Source of the DNA: Halosimplex halobium
GTDB lineage: Archaea > Halobacteriota > Halobacteria > Halobacteriales > Haloarculaceae
Direction of reading: 5' to 3'
NCBI RefSeq assembly: GCF_051414055.1
Contig: NZ_JBLKNX010000018.1
Coordinates: forward strand, 1 to 64,000
DNA length: 64,000 bases
Shown: piece by piece, positions 9,771 to 18,092 of the stretch
Numbering within the stretch: position 1 is the stretch's first letter
How the letters are laid out: each line of letters starts with the position of its first letter
Made by a program: the position numbers and the translations under genes
Notes under the pieces: model-generated
Database searches by the model: none
Seen by the model: only the letters and a program-made list of their open reading frames with translations
Told to the model about the DNA's origin: nothing

Positions 9771-10808
9771 TCACGCCGCGTCGACGACGCAGCGGAAACC
9801 GATGTTGCCCGTCGAGCCGTCGGGCTCGTTGTGCGACCGGGCGGCCAGCCGGTAGCGGTTGCACCACGACTCGTGACAGAGGTGCGAGCCGCCGCGCATC
9901 ACCCGCTCGTCGCCGTTGGTCGGCCCAGTCGGGTTCGCCGGGTCGTAGGCGTCGGTCGTGTGATACTCGGCGTCGAACCAGTCTCGACACCACTCCCAGA
10001 CGTTGCCGCAGACGTTGTAGAGGCCGAAGCCGTTCGACTCGAAGGCGTCGACCGGCGCGGTCGCGCGGTAGCCGTCTTCGGCCGTGTTGCGCTCGGGGAA
10101 CTCCCCCTGCCAGACGTTACAGCGGTGCTCGCCGCCGGGTTCCAGTTCGTCGCCCCAGGGAAATCTGGTGCCCTCGCGCCCGCCGCGGGCGGCCCGCTCC
10201 CACTCGGCCTCCGTGGGGAGCCGTTTGCCCGCCCAGTCGGCGTAGGCCGCGGCGTCGCGGTGGGAGACGTGCGCGACCGGGTGGTCGAGCAGGTCGTCGG
10301 CGACGACGCTCGAACTCGGGCCGTAGGGGTGAAACCAGTCGGCGCCGGCGACGGCGACCCACCAGTCCGCGCCGGGGACGCGCTCGCGGACGTGTTCGCG
10401 GTCGGCCGCGGCCACGAAGTCCTCGAAGACGAACGACCAGCCGAACCGCTCGGCGTCGGTGGTGTGGTCGGTCTCGCGGACGAACGCCAGGAACTCGGCG
10501 TTCGTGATGGCGTGGCGGTCGACGTAGTAGGCGTCGGTCCGTACCTCGCGGACCGGCCCCTCGCCGTCCTCCGGGAAGCCCACGTCGGAGTCGGTGCCCA
10601 TCCGGAAGGTCCCCGCGCCGACGCGGACCATCCGGTCGGTCCGCGGGTCGTCGTCCGTGGCGGGTTCGGTGCGCCAGTCGGCGTCCGGCGAGTCGGTGGT
10701 TGCGGACTCGGCGTCCGGCGAGTCGGTGGTTGCGGACTCGGCGCCCGTCGCGGTCGGATCGTCGGCCCCGCGTCCGGGGCTGCAGCACGCGCGGTCGTCC
10801 TCGCTCAC
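9771..10808 (-). CDS. Formylglycine-generating enzyme (SUMF1 type)
   Basis: This gene encodes 345 aa. The family converts the Cys of a C-x-P-x-R motif in sulfatases to formylglycine using copper and O2. Hallmarks are GTFRMGTDS, HAITNAEFLAFV, KRLPTEAEWERAARGG, GLYNVCGNVWEWC, and the catalytic pair in SHLCHESWCNRYR (the C-x4-C of authentic FGE). Oddities: the N-terminal ~55 residues are acidic and disordered and contain a perfect 10-residue duplication (ESATTDSPDA twice, 30 bp each, ~10686-10745), and residues 9-13 read CSPGR, itself a C-x-P-x-R motif. The start is GTG at 10808; the next ATG is residue 60. No sulfatase gene is in the window. Confidence 0.92.
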   Translation of the reverse strand: MSEDDRACCSPGRGADDPTATGAESATTDSPDAESATTDSPDADWRTEPATDDDPRTDRMVRVGAGTFRMGTDSDVGFPEDGEGPVREVRTDAYYVDRHAITNAEFLAFVRETDHTTDAERFGWSFVFEDFVAAADREHVRERVPGADWWVAVAGADWFHPYGPSSSVVADDLLDHPVAHVSHRDAAAYADWAGKRLPTEAEWERAARGGREGTRFPWGDELEPGGEHRCNVWQGEFPERNTAEDGYRATAPVDAFESNGFGLYNVCGNVWEWCRDWFDAEYHTTDAYDPANPTGPTNGDERVMRGGSHLCHESWCNRYRLAARSHNEPDGSTGNIGFRCVVDAA

Positions 10809-10906
10809 GCCCCCGCTTCGAGCGGCGCCGAGGAAACGGTTTGGGTGCGACGAGTTGTCGGATGGGCGTCGACGGCTGCGGGAGGTGAGACGGCAGCGAG
10901 AAAACT

Positions 10907-11240
10907 ACCGCAAACAGCGTGAAAGCCCCCGCGTGCTCCGGTCGTGCGCCTCGCTGCGCGCTTCACTCGCTCCGCTCGTTGCAGTGCTTGCGTCGCCCGT
11001 CTTCCCGAAGCGGCCGACCCCTTTCATTCCCGCCCGCACAGACTGGCCGGTCAGCCGATACGGGCGGGAATGAAAGGGGCGACGCGTTCGCCGAACCCCG
11101 GCGACGCAAGTGACGCGGGACCTCCGGTCCCGCTAATCTGAGGCCGTAGCCCTCAGACACCGCAGGCCGAAGGCCGAGGAGCGCAGCGAGCCGCGGGAGG
11201 CGAACGCGTCGGGGCTTTCACGCTGTTCTCGGTTGCGGTG
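10907..11240. repeat. Family A structured repeat, copy 1
   Basis: This intergenic element of ~335 bp is bounded by inverted ends: CAAACAGCGTGAAAGCCCC at the left and GGGGCTTTCACGCTGTTCTC at the right. Inside is a perfect 19-bp hairpin (11018-11036 with 11061-11079). A run of smaller hairpins lies to its right (GCGGGACC/GGTCCCGC, CTGAGG/CCTCAG, GGCC/GGCC). A second copy in opposite orientation is at 34561-35010; 11108-11190 is identical over 83 nt to the reverse complement of 34612-34694. There is no coding content. The rest of the 10809-11345 gap holds only the promoter of the next gene. Confidence 0.85.
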
Positions 11241-11345
11241 GGAGTACCCTAGGTGGCGGCAGCCCCACTGTGATATCCAGCACGACTGCTGATCCCGGAC
11301 ACACCTAGGCATGGATTTAATTGCGCAGGGGGCATGGTGGCGGAC

Positions 11346-11732
11346 ATGGACATCCGGGACGCAGTCGAGGCGGACGCGGACCGGCTGGCGGAGCTCACGG
11401 GGTCGCCCCAGGACGTGATGCGCAACCTCGTCCACGACCGGACGGTCCGGGTCGCCACCGACGAGGAGGCCATCCAGGGGTTCGTCAGCTACGACGCGCG
11501 CGAGGAAACGGTCCACGTCACGCAACTGGAGGGCACCGAGGACGTGCGGGACCGCCTGCTCGAGGAACCGATCCGCTTCGCCGATTCGGAGGGGATGGCG
11601 GTCGAAGTGCTCGTTCCGGAGGACGAGGGAGGCACGCGCGAATCGGCCGAGTCGGCCGGCTTCGAGCGGACCGGCTCCGGCCCGACCTTCGAGGGCCAGC
11701 CCACCGTCCGCTACCGGCTCGACCCCTCGTAG
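11346..11732 (+). CDS. GNAT-like acetyltransferase fold protein
   Basis: This gene encodes 128 aa. MDIRDAVEADADRLAELTG is the standard opening of GNAT proteins, and EEAIQGFVSYDAREETVHVTQ matches the strand pair before the acetyl-CoA site. The canonical R/Q-x-x-G-x-G/A loop is poorly preserved, so catalytic competence is uncertain. Two in-frame ATGs exist (11334 and 11346). A TATA-like TTTAATT at 11316-11322 predicts transcription starting near 11345, favouring the second as a leaderless start. It converges with the MscS gene with no gap: the two stop codons are adjacent in TAGCTA. Confidence 0.75.
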   Translation: MDIRDAVEADADRLAELTGSPQDVMRNLVHDRTVRVATDEEAIQGFVSYDAREETVHVTQLEGTEDVRDRLLEEPIRFADSEGMAVEVLVPEDEGGTRESAESAGFERTGSGPTFEGQPTVRYRLDPS

Positions 11733-12299
11733 CTACGCGGCGTCGACGTCGCTATCGCCCTCCTTCGTCCAGCGCTTCTCCACCTCGCGGTTCGCGAGCA
11801 CGACCGTGTCGCCGTCGTCGAGTTCGAACCGGCTCTTGCGGAGTTCGATCGCCCGGACCGTCCCGGTCATCGACTGGGTCGTCACCCGGTCGCCGGGGTT
11901 GAAATCGGGGTCCCGCAGGAGGTAGACGCCGGCGACGGCGTCCTCGATCATGCTCGACAGGGCGTAGGAGACGCCCAGCGCTAGAAATCCGGTCGCGGTG
12001 CCGAGACTCGCCGCGATAGCGCCCAGACCGACGATGTTCAGGAGGACGAGCGCGGCGCCGAACCAGAGGAAGACCCCGATGATCGTCGTCCACAGCTGGG
12101 CGATCAGGTCCTGCTCGCTGGGGTAGATACTGCCGAAGAACCGCCGGACTATCGACAGGACGACCCTGATCGCCACGTACGCGACCGAGACGAAGACGAT
12201 CGCCATGACGAGCTTGGGGATCGCGTCCGAGAGCGCGGCCCCCAGTTCGTTCACCGTCTCGGTCGCGAGGTCGACGACGAACCCGACTGGCGTCTGCAT
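11733..12299 (-). CDS. MscS-type mechanosensitive channel (small)
   Basis: This gene encodes 188 aa. It has membrane segments near residues 20-45 and 65-90, then a pore-lining TM3-like helix GAIAASLGTATGFLALGVSY rich in Gly/Ala, followed by SSMIEDAVAGVYLLRDPDFN and a beta domain (GDRVTTQSMTGTVRAIELRK...). It is shorter than E. coli MscS because the C-terminal alpha/beta domain is missing; it stops soon after the beta domain. Such short forms are common in haloarchaea and probably act in osmotic downshock. The ATG at 12299 is chosen over a longer frame with a non-family N-terminus. Confidence 0.88.
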   Translation of the reverse strand: MQTPVGFVVDLATETVNELGAALSDAIPKLVMAIVFVSVAYVAIRVVLSIVRRFFGSIYPSEQDLIAQLWTTIIGVFLWFGAALVLLNIVGLGAIAASLGTATGFLALGVSYALSSMIEDAVAGVYLLRDPDFNPGDRVTTQSMTGTVRAIELRKSRFELDDGDTVVLANREVEKRWTKEGDSDVDAA

Positions 12300-12390
12300 A
12301 GCGACCCCATTGGACCGACAGTTCAAGAGTGTCGGGGGCGGTTCGACCCGAAACGAGGGGCGAAGCGGCGGCGGAGCGGCGCGGTGGCGG

Positions 12391-12530
12391 GACGGTGGCG
12401 GGGCGGTGGCTGTGCGGTCGTGGTGGCGGTGCGGGGCAGTGCGGGGCGGTCGCGGTGGCGGGGCGGTGGCTGTGCGGTCGCGGTGGCGGTGCGGGGCAGT
12501 GCGGGGCGGTACAGTGGCGGGGCGGTAGCG
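12391..12530. repeat. 60-bp G-rich tandem repeat (about 2.3 units)
   Basis: Units 12391-12450 and 12451-12510 differ at only about three positions; a partial third follows to ~12530. The core is GGCGGTGGCTGTGCGGTCG then GCGGGGCAGTGCGGGGCGGT. It is non-coding and lies in the 367-bp gap between the SWIM and MscS genes. Similar GCGGTGC-rich phrases precede the family B repeats. Confidence 0.8.
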
Positions 12531-12540
12531 GTCGAACGTC

Positions 12541-12664
12541 CGGCGCGGAGCGCCGGTTCACCGCTCGCGCTCCGCGCGAGCGGCCTTTTTCACCCATGTT
12601 TTTGGACCGGGGGTTCCCCGCAGCGCGCCGGAGGCGCGCGAGGAAACCCCCGGTCGAAAAAGAT
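12541..12664. terminator. Clustered hairpins with T-runs
   Basis: Three strong stem-loops occur in series: CGGCGC/GCGCCG at 12541, CCGCTCGCGC/GCGCGAGCGG at 12561-12583 followed by CTTTTT, and a long stem with GACCGGGGGTT and AACCCCCGGTC arms at 12605-12655. T-runs flank the last stem on both strands. It lies directly downstream of the SWIM gene stop, so a terminator role is plausible. The stretch TTTCACCCATGTTTTTG (12588-12604) recurs exactly at 55360-55376. Confidence 0.5.
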
Positions 12665-12666
12665 GG

Positions 12667-13014
12667 TCACAGGAACTCGCGGACCTCGGAGTACCACATA
12701 TCGTGGTGGTCGACGGCGCCGACGGCGCGGGCGACGCGGACGGCGATGGCGTGCCAGCAGAGTTCCTCGGGGTCGTCGTCGTCGAGGTTGTACTCGGCGT
12801 CCTTGCAGTCACAGGAGTCGTCCTCGACGACGTACTCGTCGTCGTGGCCGACGACGACGGTGAAGTCGCGGTACTCCTTGACGCGCCGCTCGGAGACCGC
12901 GTCGATGGCGCGCGCGCCGCGCTCGCCGTGGAGGTCGAGGATCCGGTCGACGGTCTCGGGGGTGAGTTCGCCCCGGTCGGCGAGCGCGGCCTCCCAGCGG
13001 TCGACCGCGTTCAC
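12667..13014 (-). CDS. SWIM zinc-finger domain protein
   Basis: This gene encodes 115 aa. The centre reads DEYVVEDDSCDCKDAEYNLD and then ELCWHAIAVRVARAVG, giving the C-x-C-x(n)-C-x-H pattern of SWIM zinc fingers, which bind DNA or proteins. The N-terminal half (LTPETVDRILDLHGERGARAIDAVSERRV) is helical. It starts with GTG at 13014; no ATG is available nearby. Haloarchaea carry several such small SWIM proteins of unknown role. It ends a few bases before a hairpin cluster. Confidence 0.85.
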   Translation of the reverse strand: MNAVDRWEAALADRGELTPETVDRILDLHGERGARAIDAVSERRVKEYRDFTVVVGHDDEYVVEDDSCDCKDAEYNLDDDDPEELCWHAIAVRVARAVGAVDHHDMWYSEVREFL

Positions 13015-13239
13015 GATACCGACGGTTGGAGATACCCGAACTAAACAGGTTCGGTGCGACGAGGAGCGCAGGCCGGAAACCGCACCACAGCGGCGCCGCG
13101 TTCCTCACTCGACCGTCCGCCGTGCGTCGGACGCCCGGCAGACATCGGCGGGAGGACGGCCGGATCCGGGGGAGCCACCGGCGGGGCGGCGGCCGGACAC
13201 CCGGACTCTTAAACCCGAAGCCCCGATAAGAACGGTTCG

Positions 13240-14667
13240 ATGAGCACGACCGGGCCGGTACCCGACCTGGCGGACCGCGCGGCCGCCTGCGCCGACAGGC
13301 TGCTGGACAGCGACGAACTGTTGCTGGCGTCGCACATCGACGCCGACGGGCTGACGAGCGCGGCCGTCGCGTCGACGGCGCTGGAGCGGGCCGGCCTGGA
13401 CTTCGAGACGGTGTTCAAGAAACAGCTCGACGAGACGGAGATCGCGTCCATCGCCGCCCGCGAGTACGACACCGTCCTGTTCACCGACTTCGGGAGCGGG
13501 CAACTGGACGCCATCGCGGCCCACGAGCGGGCGGGGGACTTCGACCCGGTGATCGCCGACCACCACCAGCCCGCCGAGGCGGAGACGGAGTTCCACCTCA
13601 ACCCGCTGCTGGAAGGGATCGACGGGGCCTCCGAGCTGTCGGGCGCGGGCGCGGCGTACGTCCTCGCGCGGGCGCTCGCGGAGCGGGGCGACCAGTCCGC
13701 TGACAACCGCGATCTGGCGGCGCTGGCGGTCGTCGGCGCCGTCGGGGACATGCAGGCAGTGGGCGGCGAACTCGTCGGCGCCAACCGCGGCATCGTCGAG
13801 GAGGGCGTCGCGGCGGGCGTCCTCGCGGAGGGGACCGACCTGTCGCTGTACGGCAAGCAGACCCGGCCGCTCCCGAAGCTGTTCGAGTACGCGACCGAGG
13901 TGCAGATCCCGGGCATCTCCGGGGACGAGGCGGGCGCCGTCCGCTTTCTCGAAGACCTCGACGTGGACCTCAAGGACGCCGGGGAGTGGCGGACGTGGGT
14001 CGACCTGACCGACGACGAGCGCCAGACGGTCGCGAGCGCGCTGGTGCAACACGCCGTCCAGCGCGGCGTCCCGGCGAAGAAGATAAACACCCTCGTCGGG
14101 ACGACCTACGAACTGGTCGACGAGCCGCGGGGGACGGAGCTGCGCGACGCCAGCGAGTTCTCGACGCTGCTGAACGCCACCGCCCGCTACGAGCGCGCGG
14201 ACGTGGGCCTGGGCGTCTGTCTGGGCAACCGCGAGGGGGCGCTGGACCGCGCGCAGACGCTCCTCTCGAACCACCGTCGCAATCTCTCGGAGGGGCTGGA
14301 GTACGTCCGCCGGGAGGGGGTCACCCACGAGGACCACCTCCAGTGGTTCGACGCCGGCGAGGCCATCCGCGAGACGATCGTCGGCATCGTCGCCGGGATG
14401 GCGCTGGGGACCGACGGCGTCGCCGCGGACAAACCCATCGTCGCGTTCGCCCGGAAATCGGAGGCGGAGACGAAGGTCTCGGCCCGCGGGACGGGGACGC
14501 TCGTCCGCGAGGGGCTGGACCTGTCGGCGGTGATGGGCGAGGCCGCCCGCTCGGTCGGCGGCGACGGCGGCGGTCACGACATCGCCGCCGGCGCGACCGT
14601 CCCCGCCGGCGAAGAACAGGCGTTCGTCGACGCCGCCGACGACATCGTCGCCGACCAGACGGGCTGA
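13240..14667 (+). CDS. DHH/RecJ-like phosphoesterase (archaeal RecJ/GAN family)
   Basis: This 475-aa protein is a member of the archaeal RecJ-like nucleases that act with GINS/MCM at replication forks or on RNA ends. Motifs are LLASHIDADGLTSAA (DADG), DTVLFTDFGSG, PVIADHHQP (the DHH signature), AALAVVGAVGDMQ, and the C-terminal DHHA1 motif GDGGGHDIAAGAT. TATA-like CTTAAAC at ~13204-13210 predicts a start close to the ATG. The 3' end is followed by 219 bp without a gene. Which RecJ paralogue this is cannot be settled by eye. Confidence 0.9.
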   Translation: MSTTGPVPDLADRAAACADRLLDSDELLLASHIDADGLTSAAVASTALERAGLDFETVFKKQLDETEIASIAAREYDTVLFTDFGSGQLDAIAAHERAGDFDPVIADHHQPAEAETEFHLNPLLEGIDGASELSGAGAAYVLARALAERGDQSADNRDLAALAVVGAVGDMQAVGGELVGANRGIVEEGVAAGVLAEGTDLSLYGKQTRPLPKLFEYATEVQIPGISGDEAGAVRFLEDLDVDLKDAGEWRTWVDLTDDERQTVASALVQHAVQRGVPAKKINTLVGTTYELVDEPRGTELRDASEFSTLLNATARYERADVGLGVCLGNREGALDRAQTLLSNHRRNLSEGLEYVRREGVTHEDHLQWFDAGEAIRETIVGIVAGMALGTDGVAADKPIVAFARKSEAETKVSARGTGTLVREGLDLSAVMGEAARSVGGDGGGHDIAAGATVPAGEEQAFVDAADDIVADQTG

Positions 14668-14886
14668 CCCGCGGGAGACCGGTCCCGACCAGACCGGCTG
14701 ACCCGCGGACGACCGTTCTCGCCCGCGCTCCGACCGCCGCGGAGCCGTCGGCTCGGCGGTGCGGCGCCGAATTCGTATAGCCGGATGCGATTTATCGCGG
14801 CGAAGACGGCGACGGCCGTCGGACGGGGAGAGCGGTGCGAAACGCGGCGTAAAGGCAGTGAGAGCGGAAAACGAAGCGGAACGGCG

Positions 14887-15744
14887 TCAGCCGTCGACCG
14901 GGGCGGCGGTGTCGAGTGAGGCGGCGGCTCCGCCGGCCGGGGAGAGGGCGATCCGCCAGCCGTCGTCGACGGGAGTCACGGACGTGGCGACGCGGGGCCG
15001 TCCGGCGGTGCGGCGGACGGTCTCGACCGAGAGCGGGAGCGTCGGGAGCCGGCCGTCGCGGGGCCGGAGTTCGTAGCCGCGGACGGTCACCGCGTGCGGG
15101 CGGTCCCAGTGGCCGTCGACGAGCGCGAACCCGTCGACCAGTCCGACCGAGCGGAGGTGCGCGAGGGCGGCGCGGACGGGTCGGGTGCCCCCCTCGACGG
15201 CAGGGAGGTGTGCGGTCGCGCGCTGCAGGGCCTCGGCCCGCGCCGGGTCGGGGAGCCGCGAGTCGAGTTCCGCCGCCATCGTCGCGAGCAGTTGCAGACA
15301 GAGCCGGTCGCGGTCGGGCGTCCGCTCGGCGGCCGCGAGGTACTCGTCCATCACCGCGCGCTCGACGCCGTCGTGGTCGCTGGCCGACAGCGCCTCGAAC
15401 ACCGCGCCCGCCAGGTCGTGACAGTACGCCACCAGCGCGCGCTGGGAGGCGGACTCCGCCGTGGCGGGCGGGAACGACCACGCGCAGTCATCGCCGGGGT
15501 CGCCGTCGGCCTCGCAGACCACGAAGTCGTACCACGGCGCCCGCGGGTCGTACCGCCGGAGCGTCGCCCGGTAGGCGTGGGCCACGCGGACCGCCTGGAC
15601 GGCCGTCTCCCGGTCCGGGAACCGCCGGCCGTCGACCGGTACCGGCCGCTCGCCCGTCCGCCCGCACTGCACGTAGTACTCCCCCGAGTCCTCGGCGAGC
15701 TCCTCCAGCTCCGCCCTGATGTCGGTCAGCGTCCGTCCGATCAT
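14887..15744 (-). CDS. Haloarchaeal conserved protein of unknown function
   Basis: This gene encodes 285 aa and begins MIGRTLTDIRAELEELAEDS, GEYYVQCGRTGERPVPVDG. Further recognisable blocks are YRATLRRYDPRAPWYDFVVCE and ALVAYCHDLAGAVFEALSA. It is soluble and acidic with no signal peptide. I recall related haloarchaeal proteins but no assigned function. Its start codon abuts a TTTAGG-N4-CCTAAA box sitting at the predicted transcription start (TATA ~15766-15776), which suggests metal (iron)-dependent repression. No other iron gene is adjacent. Confidence 0.85.
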   Translation of the reverse strand: MIGRTLTDIRAELEELAEDSGEYYVQCGRTGERPVPVDGRRFPDRETAVQAVRVAHAYRATLRRYDPRAPWYDFVVCEADGDPGDDCAWSFPPATAESASQRALVAYCHDLAGAVFEALSASDHDGVERAVMDEYLAAAERTPDRDRLCLQLLATMAAELDSRLPDPARAEALQRATAHLPAVEGGTRPVRAALAHLRSVGLVDGFALVDGHWDRPHAVTVRGYELRPRDGRLPTLPLSVETVRRTAGRPRVATSVTPVDDGWRIALSPAGGAAASLDTAAPVDG

Positions 15745-15759
15745 TTAGGTCGGCCTAAA
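15744..15759. promoter_or_regulatory. DtxR/Idr-like operator
   Basis: TTTAGG TCGG CCTAAA has 6-bp arms and a 4-nt spacer and touches the ATG of the 14887-15744 gene. A TATA element (TTATGTAC, minus strand, ~15766-15776) places the transcription start inside it. It resembles boxes bound by DtxR-family iron regulators in haloarchaea; the regulator is not in this window. Confidence 0.55.
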
Positions 15760-15868
15760 ACCCGGGGGTACATAACAGCGGGTGGTTTCCGACGGCGGGG
15801 TGTTCGTACGGGAGGGGCCGAAGGACGGGCCGTGAGGTCTATGGGGGCGGGCGTCGAGCGTCCCGTCG

Positions 15869-16090
15869 ATGGCAGTCGCCGAGCGCGACGCGTTCGACCT
15901 GGCGCTGGTGGCGATAGCCCTGGTACTCGTCGTCGGGCCGGCGGTCAGCGCCTCGAACCCCGCGGCGGTCCTAGGAGGGGCCGTGAGCGCGGTCACGTCG
16001 CTCGGGCCGCTGACCTACCTGTTCCTGCTCGGCGTCGTGGGCGTCCTGTTCGCCGCCTACGCCGTGCTGTACCTGCCGAACACGCAGTGA
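15869..16090 (+). CDS. Small membrane protein, two helices
   Basis: This gene encodes 73 aa with two hydrophobic segments (LALVAIALVLVVGPAVSA and PLTYLFLLGVVGVLFAAYAV) joined by a Gly/Ser loop, ending LYLPNTQ. It is divergent from the 15744 gene with 124 bp between starts. I do not recognise a function. The hydrophobic pattern and ATG with nearby upstream AT-rich sequence support a real gene. Confidence 0.65.
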   Translation: MAVAERDAFDLALVAIALVLVVGPAVSASNPAAVLGGAVSAVTSLGPLTYLFLLGVVGVLFAAYAVLYLPNTQ

Positions 16091-16273
16091 GCCCGGTTCC
16101 GTGACCGGGTCGGCAGTTCGGTGTTCGCCGGGGGCTGCCCGTCGTCACCCGTGTCGTAAATCGAATGTCGATATACGGAACAGGGAGCGGCACGGGCCGG
16201 GACGGAGACGGTGGAGAGAGGTCGAGACGGTATGGGTGACACATCTAAGTGCGAGAAGCGCTAGCTGTGGGCT

Positions 16274-16555
16274 ATGGCGACAGAATCGGGGCGGTCACTG
16301 ACAGACGACGGGAAACTGCTGTTCGGCGCGGGGTTCGTGTTCGGGGTGATGGTGACGCTGGTCCTGCTGGGCGTCGTGGCGGCGGTCGTCGCGGCGAACG
16401 CGGGCGGGCTGACGACGACGGCCGCCGCCGCGCTCGTCGGCGGTGTCGTCTTCGCCGGCATCGTCGGGAGCGGCCTGTTCCTGCTGGCGTTCCCGGAGAA
16501 CCGCACGCGGATCCCTGTCGACGACGTGGACTTCGGGATCGGCGACGAGGAGTGA
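16274..16555 (+). CDS. Small membrane protein, two helices
   Basis: This gene encodes 93 aa: a short polar start, two long hydrophobic helices (LFGAGFVFGVMVTLVLLGVV and ALVGGVVFAGIVGSGLFLLA), then an acidic tail ending DDVDFGIGDEE. TCTAAGTG at ~16244-16251 is a plausible TATA box for a leaderless start. It belongs to a run of short membrane genes (15869-16555). Function unknown. Confidence 0.65.
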   Translation: MATESGRSLTDDGKLLFGAGFVFGVMVTLVLLGVVAAVVAANAGGLTTTAAAALVGGVVFAGIVGSGLFLLAFPENRTRIPVDDVDFGIGDEE

Positions 16556-16684
16556 ACGGGCCGCAGTACGAGGAGTGAGCGGCCCCGGCTGGGGGTACAC
16601 CAGGGGCGAGCGAGCGGCCGGAGCGCGGTCCGGGCGAGCCCCGAGACGGACGACTTTTGTCGGCGGTGGCCGTGGCTTGGGCCA

Positions 16685-17011
16685 ATGGTCGAGTTCGACC
16701 CCGAGAAGTTCGAGGACAAGTACGCGAACTACTTCACCGAGCTGCAGCGCGCCTACAAGGGCGCCTTCGAGACGATGAACGACCGCTACGACTCGGAGTT
16801 GATCCACGCCATCGACCAGCAGATCCTCTCGGAAAGCGAGCCCTTCTACGAGGGCGACGGCGAGTTCCGGATCGAACTCCCCGAGGACCCCCACGAGCGG
16901 CTCTCCGGCGTCCTCGTCGCCGACGACGAGAAGGTCGAGACGATCCTGGAGCGGTACGTCGAGGAGATCGAGGCCGAGATCCGGTCGGTGTTCGGCTTCG
17001 ACGAGGAGTGA
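16685..17011 (+). CDS. DUF5783-like haloarchaeal protein
   Basis: This gene encodes 108 aa and is soluble and acidic. It begins MVEFDPEKFEDKYANYFTEL and continues with QRAYKGAFETMNDRYDSELI, consistent with a small helical protein conserved in haloarchaea (DUF5783). The central HAIDQQILSESEPFYEGDGE precedes a helical C-terminus ending RSVFGFDEE. Function is not known to me. An AT-containing element (ACTTTTGTC, ~16651) is ~30 nt before the ATG. Confidence 0.8.
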   Translation: MVEFDPEKFEDKYANYFTELQRAYKGAFETMNDRYDSELIHAIDQQILSESEPFYEGDGEFRIELPEDPHERLSGVLVADDEKVETILERYVEEIEAEIRSVFGFDEE

Positions 17012-17104
17012 CCGCGTCTCGACGGCGATAGCCGCGGATCTCGACGGACGTGTGCGACCGGTTCTCGCGGGACACTTATCTCCGCGCGCGGCGAAACAGG
17101 CGTG

Positions 17105-18025
17105 ATGTTCGTCGGCCACGCCTGTCTCGCGTTCGCGGTCGCTGCCCTGGGCGCCGACCGCCTCAGGTGGTCCCGCGAGCGCGCGCTCGGGGTGGCCGCC
17201 CTCGCCGCGCTGTTCGCCACGCTGCCCGACGTGGACGTGGTCTACGGCCTGTCCGGGCTGGTCGCGCCGGCGGCGGGCGCGGGACCCGTCCCCGTCGAGT
17301 CGTTCTGGGCGGCCGGCAACCGCGTCCACCGCGGGGTCACCCACGCCCTGCCCGTCGCCGCGGTCGTCACCGCCGCGGTGTGGCTCGGCGGCCGGAGCGG
17401 GACCCCCTCGCGAGCGGCCGGCGCGGCGCTGCTCGCTGGACTCGTCCCGGTCGTCGCCGCTCTCGGCGGCGGGCTCGCCGGCGCGGTGACGGCGCTGTTC
17501 GTCTGCTGCGTGGGCGCGGTCGTCGTCCTCGCCCGCCGGCGGGGCGTCGCGCCCCGGGTGCTCGCGGGTGCGACGTTCGTGGGCCTGTTCACCCACCCCT
17601 TCGGCGACCTGCTCACCGGCGAGCCGCCGGCCCTGCTGTACCCCTTCGAGGCGACGCTGGTCGCCGAGCGGGTCGTCCTCTCGGCGGACCCGACGCTGCA
17701 CCTGCTCGGGGCGTTCGGCGTCGAGCTCGCGACCGTCTGGCTGGCGCTGGCCGCCTACTTCCGGATCGCCGGCGAGCGGCCGACCGCCCACGTCGACCGC
17801 CGGGCGGTGCTGGGCGTGGCCTACGCGGGGGCGGCGCTCGCGCTCCCCGCGCCCACGCTGGAGGTGTCCTATCACTTCGTGTTCAGCGTCCTCGCCGTGG
17901 GGGTCGTCGGCGTCGCGCCGCCGTCGCCCGACCGGCTGCGGGCCTGGCGGGCCGGCGTGACCGCGCTCGCGGCGGTCAGCCTCGCCGCCGTCGCCTACGC
18001 GGCCGTCTACCTGACCGTCGGGTGA
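17105..18025 (+). CDS. Membrane-bound metal-dependent hydrolase (YdjM-like)
   Basis: This 306-aa protein has about seven hydrophobic segments. It opens with MFVGHACLAFAVAALGADRL, which contains an N-terminal His, followed by ATLPDVDVVYGL and NRVHRGVTHALPVAAVV. The conserved His/Asp residues (H5, D in LPDVD, HRGxTH) are the family's metal ligands. Family members sit in the membrane; their substrates are mostly unknown. The frame has GTG then ATG; I take the ATG at 17105. It reads toward aIF-1A with a 67-bp gap. Confidence 0.85.
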   Translation: MFVGHACLAFAVAALGADRLRWSRERALGVAALAALFATLPDVDVVYGLSGLVAPAAGAGPVPVESFWAAGNRVHRGVTHALPVAAVVTAAVWLGGRSGTPSRAAGAALLAGLVPVVAALGGGLAGAVTALFVCCVGAVVVLARRRGVAPRVLAGATFVGLFTHPFGDLLTGEPPALLYPFEATLVAERVVLSADPTLHLLGAFGVELATVWLALAAYFRIAGERPTAHVDRRAVLGVAYAGAALALPAPTLEVSYHFVFSVLAVGVVGVAPPSPDRLRAWRAGVTALAAVSLAAVAYAAVYLTVG

Positions 18026-18092
18026 GCCGCGCCGCGAGCCGCCCTTCCCGATCCTGCAAAAGTTAAAACGTCTCCCGAGACAACGGACGGGT

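Noticed and set aside
10594..11073. Frame through the start of the formylglycine enzyme gene into the family A repeat
   Set aside because: Antisense to a strong gene and then repetitive non-coding DNA; no domain.
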